11,645 nt of DNA from contig CAZRHH010000089.1 in NCBI GenBank assembly GCA_964599885.1, positions 1-11,645 of the forward strand, written 5' to 3'. The DNA is from CAZRHH01 sp964599885. Lineage in GTDB: Bacteria > Chloroflexota > Dehalococcoidia > DSTF01 > JACRBR01. Below, piece after piece: positions 6,802-11,645 of this stretch; the stretch's first letter is position 1; every line of letters starts with the position of its first letter. Both the position numbers and the translations under genes were made by a program. The notes under the pieces were generated by a model. The model made no database searches, was not told the origin of the DNA, and worked only from the letters and a program-made list of their open reading frames with translations.

Positions 6802-7122
6802 CTACCAGATGCCGAGCTGCATCTTCACGTCGTCGCTCGCCATGGTCTTCGGATCCCAGGGCGGCGAGAAGGTGAGCTTGTTGTTGACCTTCTTCACGCC
6901 GGGCAGGTCGATCAGCACGTCCTGAATCTGGCCATCGATGACGGCGCCGAGGGGGCAGCCGGGACTGGTGAGCGTGTACGTGACGTCCACCTCACCCTCG
7001 TCGGAGACTTCGACGCCATAGACGAGCCCGAGTTCGACGATGCTCATATGGATCTCGGGGTCGAAGACGTCCTTGAGGCGCTCCATGACGAGTTCTTCGG
7101 ACAGCAGGCCTTTGACGGACAT
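6802..7122 (-). CDS. sufT: DUF59/MIP18-family iron-sulfur assembly factor (SufT-like)
   Basis: A 106-residue single-domain MIP18/DUF59 protein, the family of SufT, PaaD and the eukaryotic CIA2 proteins, which help mature or deliver Fe-S clusters. The hallmark segments are VFDPEIHMSIVELGLVYGV (19-37), VDVTYTLTSPGCPLGAVI (45-62) with the conserved C56, and LTFSPPWDPKTM (83-94), close to the usual V-x-L-x-F-x-P-P-W. Length is normal for a stand-alone SufT. The ATG has AAGGAG (7132-7137) 9 nt upstream. It follows sufU in the same direction after a 137-bp spacer that contains hairpins and a parS site. The symbol rests on operon position as well as the domain. Confidence 0.88.
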   Translation of the reverse strand: MSVKGLLSEELVMERLKDVFDPEIHMSIVELGLVYGVEVSDEGEVDVTYTLTSPGCPLGAVIDGQIQDVLIDLPGVKKVNNKLTFSPPWDPKTMASDDVKMQLGIW

Positions 7123-7166
7123 GGTGCGTTGCTCCTTCGTTGCTTCGGTTCAGTTTACCGCTCGGG

Positions 7167-7209
7167 CCGTCTCGCTCTTCCGCGAGACGGACAGGTTTGA
7201 AGACCTGTC
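7167..7209. repeat. Two adjacent hairpins in the sufU-sufT spacer
   Basis: Two perfect inverted repeats share base 7190. The first pairs CCGTCTCGC (7167-7175) with GCGAGACGG (7182-7190) around a 6-nt loop. The second pairs GACAGGT (7190-7196) with ACCTGTC (7203-7209) around TTGAAG. Neither is followed by a T-run on either strand, so they do not look like intrinsic terminators. They could protect or process the suf transcript, or be a REP-like dispersed element. Confidence 0.6.
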
Positions 7210-7230
7210 ACTACTCGTTACGCCTGCCAT

Positions 7231-7246
7231 TGTTTCACGTGAAACA
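7231..7246. promoter_or_regulatory. parS site (ParB/Spo0J binding palindrome)
   Basis: TGTTTCACGTGAAACA is a perfect 16-bp palindrome and is identical to the canonical bacterial parS sequence, on which ParB clamps load to drive chromosome segregation and SMC loading. It lies between sufU and sufT, 14 bp past the sufU stop. parS sites normally cluster near oriC, so this suggests the window is origin-proximal. A chance perfect match in 11.6 kb is very unlikely. Confidence 0.88.
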
Positions 7247-7259
7247 TTTGTTCTGGCTT

Positions 7260-7736
7260 CTACAGCTCTTCGTGGCGGACGGTGCCGGTGCCGGACTTCT
7301 CGTGCTGCTCGATGCCGTCGGCGAGCGTGTGCCATCCGAGGGTGGCGCACTTCACGCGGACGGCGAATTTGGCGACGCCCTGCAGCGCTTCGAGGTCACC
7401 GAGCTCCTCGGGCGGCGTGCCGTCCGGCTCCGTCATCATCTGTTTGAACTCGTCGGAGAGATGCCGGATCTCCGTGACGCTCTTGCCTTCGACGAGATCG
7501 GACATCATCGAGGCGGATGCTTGGCTGATGGAGCAGCCGCGGCCGCGGACGCCGATCGCTGAGAGCTTATCGCCGCTGAACGAAAGCTCCATCTCGATCT
7601 CGTCGCCGCAGACGGGGTTGAAGCCTTCGGCAGTGACGTCGGCGTTGTCGAGCTTCGCGCGGTGGCGCGGGCTCCTGTAGTGATCGAGGATCAGCTCACG
7701 ATAGAGCTCATTGAGTTCTGGTTCAGGCCGTTGCAT
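7260..7736 (-). CDS. sufU: SufU-type zinc-dependent sulfurtransferase
   Basis: A 158-residue SufU that accepts persulfide sulfur from SufS and hands it to the SufB-containing scaffold. The zinc/active-site set of Gram-positive SufU is complete: C43 and D45 in NPVCGDEIE, C68 in GRGCSISQAS and C130 in RVKCATLGWHTL. The GDLEALQGVAKFAVR stretch (113-127) lies in the SufU-specific insertion that separates it from IscU. LYRELILDHYRSPRH (11-25) is the usual N-terminal helix. The ATG at 7736 sits inside the sufS 3' end (14-nt overlap) with AGGA about 9 nt upstream, which supports coupled expression of donor and acceptor. A frame extension to 7784 is out of register with the family and was rejected. 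Confidence 0.95.
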   Translation of the reverse strand: MQRPEPELNELYRELILDHYRSPRHRAKLDNADVTAEGFNPVCGDEIEMELSFSGDKLSAIGVRGRGCSISQASASMMSDLVEGKSVTEIRHLSDEFKQMMTEPDGTPPEELGDLEALQGVAKFAVRVKCATLGWHTLADGIEQHEKSGTGTVRHEEL

Positions 7737-8979
7737 CAGTGAGTGTCCTGTTGCCGAAGATCTTGTCCGCCGCGCCGAGGGCATCGACGAGGGCGTCGAC
7801 TTCGTCCTTACGATTATAGATGTAGAAGCTGGCGCGGGCCGTGGCGACGCAGCCGAGGCGGCGCATCAACGGCTGCGCGCAGTGGTGGCCGGCGCGGATG
7901 GCGATCGCCTGCTGATCGAGCACCTGGCTGAGGTCGTGCGGGTGAATGTCACCATAGTTGAACGTGACGGCGCCACCCTTGTCGTGCGCATCCTTCGGAC
8001 CGTACACGGTCACGCCCTCAACGGCGGACAGGGCGTCGATGGCGTACTGCGTGATCTCGATCTCGTGCTCGCGGACGGCGTCCATGCCGAGCGCGTCGAG
8101 GTAGTCGATGGCCGCGCCGAATGCGATGACATCGGCGATGTTGGGGGTGCCGGCTTCGTACTTGTTCGGGAGGTCGGCGTACGTGCTCTCTTCGTACGTG
8201 ACGCGCTTGATCATCTCGCCGCCGCCGAGGAACGGATCCATCGCGTTGAGCTGATCGCGCTTGCCGTAGAGGACGCCGACGCCGGTCGGGCCGAGCATCT
8301 TGTGCGATGAGAATCCGAGGAAGTCGCAATCAAGATCCTGCACGTCGACTGGCATGTGCGGGACGCTCTGCGCACCATCGACAACGACGATCGCGCCGGC
8401 GTTGTGGGCGAGCGCGGTGATCTCCTTGATCGGATTGATCGTGCCGAGGACGTTCGACATTTGCGTGATGGCGACGACCTTCGTGCGGTCGTTGATCTTG
8501 GCGAGTACGTCGTCCCAGATCAGCTTGCCGTCGTCGTCGATCTCGATGTAGCGGAGCCTTGATTTAGTTGCGAGCGCAACTAGTTGCCACGGGACGAGGT
8601 TGCTGTGGTGCTCCATCGCCGTGAAGAGGATCTCGTCGCCGGGCTTGAGGAACTTGCGGCCCCAGGCGTTGGCGACGAGATTGATTGATTCGGTTGTGTT
8701 GCGCGTGAAGATGATCTCTTGTTCGGCGTGCTGCGCGTTGATGAAGCGGCCGGTCTTGATGCGTGATAGTTCGTACGCCGCCGTCGCTTCCTCGGCCATG
8801 GTGTGGAGGCCGCGGTGGATGTTGGCGTTGTAGTGCTCGTAGTAGTGGACGAGCGCGTCGATTACCGAGCGCGGCTTCTGGGTGGTGGCGGCGTTATCGA
8901 GATAGACGAGCGTGCGACCGTGGATCTGGCGCTCGAGTATCGGGAAGTCGAGGCGAATCGCGTCGATGTCGTAGGTCAT
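7723..8979 (-). CDS. sufS: Cysteine desulfurase SufS
   Basis: A 418-residue class V aminotransferase-fold, PLP-dependent enzyme that converts cysteine to alanine and a protein-bound persulfide. Seen are YLDNAATTQKP (26-36), HRGLHTMAEEAT (55-66), NTTESINLVA (94-103), MEHHSNLVPW (122-131), DGAQSVPHMPVDV (201-213), SSHKMLGPTGVGVLYGK (224-240) with PLP lysine K227, and RAGHHCAQPLM (362-372) with catalytic C367. The short RAGHHCAQP context is the group II (SufS) type. The ATG overlaps the ferredoxin stop in an ATGA junction. A longer open frame to 9111 lies over the ferredoxin gene and is not part of this protein. Confidence 0.96.
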   Translation of the reverse strand: MTYDIDAIRLDFPILERQIHGRTLVYLDNAATTQKPRSVIDALVHYYEHYNANIHRGLHTMAEEATAAYELSRIKTGRFINAQHAEQEIIFTRNTTESINLVANAWGRKFLKPGDEILFTAMEHHSNLVPWQLVALATKSRLRYIEIDDDGKLIWDDVLAKINDRTKVVAITQMSNVLGTINPIKEITALAHNAGAIVVVDGAQSVPHMPVDVQDLDCDFLGFSSHKMLGPTGVGVLYGKRDQLNAMDPFLGGGEMIKRVTYEESTYADLPNKYEAGTPNIADVIAFGAAIDYLDALGMDAVREHEIEITQYAIDALSAVEGVTVYGPKDAHDKGGAVTFNYGDIHPHDLSQVLDQQAIAIRAGHHCAQPLMRRLGCVATARASFYIYNRKDEVDALVDALGAADKIFGNRTLTDATA

Positions 8980-9314
8980 GTCGCGGCGCCTACATCGATC
9001 TTCACGTCGTCGCCGTCGATCTCGACCGCGTAGGTCTTGACGGGCATGACGGCGGGGAACACCACCGCGCGTCCGGTGGTCACGTCGAACTTGGCGCCGT
9101 GTCGCGGACACTCGACGAGTTCGCCTTCGAGCAGACCCTGGTCAAGGGGGCCACCGTCGTGGGTGCAGACGTCGTCGATGGCGTAGAACCGGCCGTTGAC
9201 GTTGCAGAGCGCGACGCGCACCCCATCGACCTCGTGCACACTGATTGTGCCGGGCGGAGTCTCGCTGACTTTGGCGATGGTGGTGCTGCTCACGGTGTGC
9301 GTCCTGTCTGACAT
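8976..9314 (-). CDS. Rieske-type [2Fe-2S] ferredoxin of the suf operon
   Basis: A small soluble Rieske ferredoxin of 112 residues, of the NirD / biphenyl-dioxygenase ferredoxin type. Both ligand motifs are intact: DVCTHDGGPL with C50 and H52, and VECPRHGAKFDVTTG with C69 and H72. The disulfide cysteines of the cytochrome bc1 type are absent, as expected for this class. There is no signal or membrane segment. It lies 49 nt after sufD and overlaps sufS by 4 nt, so it is made with the SUF machine and could supply electrons for cluster assembly or sulfur reduction; that role is inferred. The ATG at 9314 has no strong ribosome site, so its start is less certain than those of its neighbours. It contrasts with the ligand-less Rieske-like protein 2.4 kb downstream. 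Confidence 0.92.
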   Translation of the reverse strand: MSDRTHTVSSTTIAKVSETPPGTISVHEVDGVRVALCNVNGRFYAIDDVCTHDGGPLDQGLLEGELVECPRHGAKFDVTTGRAVVFPAVMPVKTYAVEIDGDDVKIDVGAAT

Positions 9315-9363
9315 TTTCAGGCTGATGTTGCGTTTCGGCCGGGACGGACCGAGACGCTCTGCC

Positions 9364-10731
9364 CTACGGTGTTTCGTCCGATAGGTCTTCGAACGATGTT
9401 GTTTCGACACCGCCGCCAATCTTTGCCATGACGGCGAGCATGACGCGCTCGCGGAGGGCGGTGTTGGGCATGCGGTCGATGACGTCGGCGAAGAAGCCTT
9501 CGACGAGCATCTGCTCGGCGACGCGGCGCGGGATGGCGCGGGCTTCGAGGTAGAAGAGGTGGTCTTCATCGACCGGTCCGGCGGTCGCCCCGTGGCTGCA
9601 CTTCGCGACATCGTGCGCCTTGATCTCGAGGATCGGGATCGGGGCGGCTTTCGCCTTCTCGCTGAGGAGGAGGTTGCGCGATGTCTGGTTGGCCTCGCTG
9701 CCGCCGGCCGTCTCGTTGATGCGCGTGATGCCGTACCAGACGAGTGACGAGCTATCGGTCAGCGCGGACTTGAACTGGAGGTCGCTGATCGTGTGCTTGC
9801 CGGTGTGGTTCTGCAATGTGTTGTAGTCGAAATGCTGGTCGGCGCTGCCGAAGGTGACGCCGAGCAGTTTGGTGCTGGCGCCGGACTGCGGCATCTCGGC
9901 ATCGATGCGCATCTTGGTGAGCTTGCTGCCGATGCCGGCGGCCATGCCGACGAACTCGGCGTCGCGGCCGACGGTGGCGCGGACGGTGTTGAAGTTGTAG
10001 ACGCCGGCGCCCCAGCCGTTGACGCTGTAGTACTCGACCCTGGCGCCATCGCCGATGAAGATTTCGGTCGCGGCGCTGACGAACGATTTGGCGTCGCCGT
10101 CGGATGCGGTTTCATCGACGAAGGTGACGCGGCTGTTGCGTTCGGCGACGATCAGCGTGCGCGGGAAGGCGGCGCCGCTTTCGGGCGAGATCTTCTGGAG
10201 GAAGAGGAGCGGGAGTTCGACTTCGACGTCTTTCGGCACGTAGAGGAAGCAGCCACCGGTCCAGAGGGCGGCGTTTAGGGCGACGTACTTCCACTCGCCG
10301 GCGGCGATGGCGGTGCCGAAGTACTTCTGGACGAGGTCGGCGTGGTCGCGCGCGGCGGACTGGAGGTCGGTGAAGATGACGCCCTTTGCCTTCAGATCAT
10401 CGGTGATCGTGGTGGCGACGACGTTGGCGTTGTGCTGTTCGACGCGGCCGGCGAACTGGGCACTATTTAAAGCGGGGGCTGGCGCGATGATCGGTGCCGC
10501 GCCGTTGGCGCGCGCGCTGTTGGCGACCGGCCGGATGCCGTCGAGGAGGATGGCGCGGACGTCGGTGCGGCGCCATTCTTCGTCGTTGGGGTCGGGGAAG
10601 TCCATGGTTTCGTAGGCGCGCCAAGCGGTGGCGCGTTGGGTGGCGAGCCAGGCGGGGGCGCCTTGCGCGGCGCGGGTGGCGTCGGCGGAAGTGACGGCGG
10701 GGGTTTGTTTGGTGAGTGTGTCGCTGGTCAT
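9364..10731 (-). CDS. sufD: Fe-S assembly scaffold protein SufD
   Basis: A 455-residue SufD that pairs with SufB and SufC in the assembly complex. The variable N-terminal helical part includes FPDPNDEEWRRTD (45-57), the usual SufD signature. A beta-helix core follows, and then the strongly conserved end with NHTGKHTISDLQFKS (308-322), RINETAGGSEANQTSRNLL (337-355) and KAHDVAKCSHGATAGPVDED (371-390). In that last motif C378 and H380 correspond to the SufD histidine region needed for cluster formation. HLFYLEARAI and AEQMLVEGFF distinguish it from SufB only in detail, but the shorter length and the neighbouring true SufB settle it. The ATG at 10731 has only a weak purine stretch upstream. A 261-bp structured spacer separates it from sufB. 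Confidence 0.93.
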   Translation of the reverse strand: MTSDTLTKQTPAVTSADATRAAQGAPAWLATQRATAWRAYETMDFPDPNDEEWRRTDVRAILLDGIRPVANSARANGAAPIIAPAPALNSAQFAGRVEQHNANVVATTITDDLKAKGVIFTDLQSAARDHADLVQKYFGTAIAAGEWKYVALNAALWTGGCFLYVPKDVEVELPLLFLQKISPESGAAFPRTLIVAERNSRVTFVDETASDGDAKSFVSAATEIFIGDGARVEYYSVNGWGAGVYNFNTVRATVGRDAEFVGMAAGIGSKLTKMRIDAEMPQSGASTKLLGVTFGSADQHFDYNTLQNHTGKHTISDLQFKSALTDSSSLVWYGITRINETAGGSEANQTSRNLLLSEKAKAAPIPILEIKAHDVAKCSHGATAGPVDEDHLFYLEARAIPRRVAEQMLVEGFFADVIDRMPNTALRERVMLAVMAKIGGGVETTSFEDLSDETP

Positions 10732-10758
10732 GGGTCGCTGGTCTTTCGTTCTGTCTCG

Positions 10759-10787
10759 GGCCGACGGGCCTTCTGCGTTTCCCGCAG
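10759..10787 (-). repeat. Small hairpins in the sufD leader
   Basis: Just upstream of sufD, CTGCG (10773-10777) pairs with CGCAG (10783-10787) over a 5-nt loop that reads GGAAA on the minus strand. Next to it, two GGCC blocks (10759-10762 and 10767-10770) can pair over 4 nt. They may shape the sufB-sufD mRNA; no riboswitch class is recognised. Confidence 0.35.
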
Positions 10788-10834
10788 CGTCTGCTGTCGC
10801 ATCCGCTGCTACGTTCTTTATTAGATAGGAGATT

Positions 10835-10876
10835 TTTGGGGGACACCCCCAAACCCCCGGCAGGCGCAGCGCCCTG
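10835..10876. repeat. GC-rich double-hairpin intergenic element (REP-like)
   Basis: An 8-bp perfect stem, TTTGGGGG (10835-10842) and CCCCCAAA (10846-10853) with loop ACA, is followed by CCCCCGG and then the palindrome GGCGCAGCGCC within 10861-10876. No T-run follows on the suf strand, so it is not an ordinary terminator. The look is that of dispersed intergenic repeats in GC-rich genomes, but no second copy exists in this window. A third short hairpin, CGCGG (10953-10957) with CCGCG (10963-10967), lies closer to sufB. The whole 261-bp gap 10732-10992 holds no gene. Confidence 0.5.
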
Positions 10877-10992
10877 CACCCGCCGCGGCGTGGGAGATGT
10901 TCGTTGCGAGTTCAACGATTACTCGCGTTTACGCCCGACCCCGCCCCGCCCCCGCGGAAAGCCCGCGCCACGGGAGTGTGTTCTGATTTTGG

Positions 10993-11645
10993 TTACCCGA
11001 CCGCGCCTTCCATTTGGAGTTCGATCAGGCGGTTGAGTTCTACGGCGTATTCCATTGGCAGTTCCTTGACGATTGGCTCTACGAAGCCGTTGACGATCAT
11101 CTTGGTCGCTTCGACTTCGTTGATGCCGCGGCTTTGCAGATAGAAGAGCTGCTCTTCGCCGATCTTCGAGACGGAGGCCTCGTGACCGATGTTCACCTGC
11201 TCCTCTTCGATCTCCATCAGCGGGTACGTGTCCGAGCGCGACTCTGCATCGAGGAGGAGGGCGTCGCAGCGGACGGTCGCCTTCGAGCGGACGGCGCCGG
11301 CGTATACCTTCAGCGCGCCGCGGTAGCTGGTGCGGCCGCTGCCGCGGGATACGGACTTCGAGATGATCGTCGATGTTGTGTCGGGCGCGGCGTGCACCAT
11401 CTTGGCGCCGGCATCCTGGTGCTGGCCGTCGGAGGCCATCGCGAGCGAGAGCACCTCGCCGTGGGCGCGCGGGCCCATCAGGTACACGGACGGGTACTTC
11501 ATCGTCAGGCGCGAGCCGAGGTTACCGTCGACCCACTCCATGACGGCGTCCTCGTAGGCGGCGGCGCGCTTGGTGACGAGGTTGTAGACGTTCGTCGACC
11601 AGTTCTGGATCGTCGTGTAGCGGACGCGCGCGCCCTTCTTGACGA
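10993..11645 (-). CDS. sufB: Fe-S assembly scaffold protein SufB (5' end outside window)
   Basis: The C-terminal 216 residues of SufB, the scaffold on which the cluster forms in the SufBCD complex; a full-length protein would be about 470. Visible hallmarks are ARVRYTTIQNWSTNVYNLV near the cut edge, MEWVDGNLGSRLTMKYPSVY, QDAGAKMVHAAPDTTSTIIS, SKSVSRGSGRTSYRG, the NIGHEASVSKIGEEQLFYL segment with the conserved His, and the LPMEYAVELNRLIELQMEGAVG end. The position of E. coli Cys405 appears to be serine in LLLDAESRSDTYP, which from memory resembles Gram-positive-type SufB proteins. The frame stays open to the right edge, so the ATG at 11541 is internal. sufC is not between sufB and sufD and may lie upstream. 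Confidence 0.95.
   Translation of the reverse strand, partial: VKKGARVRYTTIQNWSTNVYNLVTKRAAAYEDAVMEWVDGNLGSRLTMKYPSVYLMGPRAHGEVLSLAMASDGQHQDAGAKMVHAAPDTTSTIISKSVSRGSGRTSYRGALKVYAGAVRSKATVRCDALLLDAESRSDTYPLMEIEEEQVNIGHEASVSKIGEEQLFYLQSRGINEVEATKMIVNGFVEPIVKELPMEYAVELNRLIELQMEGAVG

Noticed and set aside
7231..7246. CACGTG palindrome as a transcription-factor operator
   Set aside because: The match to the full 16-bp parS consensus is exact, which is far more specific than a generic palindromic operator.
8980..9111. N-terminal extension of SufS
   Set aside because: It overlaps the Rieske ferredoxin in another frame and is Arg-rich; SufS homology begins at the ATG at 8979. The extensions of the ferredoxin frame to 9611 and of sufU to 7784 fail for the same reason.
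10835..10853. The 8-bp G/C stem as an intrinsic terminator of sufB
   Set aside because: In the suf direction it is followed by A residues, not T; in the other direction the T-run precedes the stem.
10993..11645. Loss of SufB Cys405 as an abnormality
   Set aside because: The LLLDAESRSDTYP context resembles, as I remember it, Gram-positive SufB proteins, so the serine is probably normal for this branch.

Overview
This 11.6 kb GC-rich window looks like bacterial chromosome. My best guess is a Chloroflexota relative (Dehalococcoidia-like). The reasons are a SufU-type SUF operon that includes a Rieske-type ferredoxin and a DUF59 gene, a Thr/Pro-rich extracytoplasmic tail on one protein, and a canonical parS site. 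Some of these traits also fit Actinobacteria, so the assignment is tentative. No phage, IS, CRISPR or tRNA feature was seen. Genes fill almost everything; the largest gap is 261 bp.

Left part (1-5862). A stomatin/SPFH membrane protein (minus strand, C-terminus cut by the window edge) is divergent from a two-domain VOC/glyoxalase-like protein. That protein converges on a metallo-beta-lactamase-fold hydrolase. The hydrolase is divergent from a branched-chain aminotransferase (ilvE), which has a clear sigma-70 promoter with a perfect TATAAT. ilvE overlaps by one base a membrane protein with a bacterial-PH-like domain. A geranylgeranyl-reductase-family flavoprotein follows, possibly on a leaderless message.

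Middle (5863-6801). A minus-strand, membrane-anchored protein has the outline of a Rieske domain. All four [2Fe-2S] ligand positions appear substituted, while the two cysteines that form the Rieske disulfide remain, and a Thr/Ser/Pro-rich tail follows. This is the most unusual gene in the window.

Right part (6802-11645, all minus strand, transcribed right to left). This is an iron-sulfur cluster assembly operon: sufB (5' end outside the window), sufD, Rieske-type ferredoxin, sufS, sufU, sufT/DUF59. SufS takes sulfur from cysteine and passes it to SufU. SufB and SufD form the scaffold that builds the cluster with the ATPase SufC, which is not in this window. The ferredoxin and the DUF59 protein are probable accessory factors for electron supply and cluster maturation. 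The core genes overlap or are tightly packed. Two spacers inside the operon carry extra structure: the sufB-sufD spacer holds a GC-rich hairpin element that looks like a dispersed repeat, and the sufU-sufT spacer holds two strong hairpins and a perfect 16-bp parS (ParB-binding) palindrome, which suggests this locus lies in the origin-proximal part of the chromosome.
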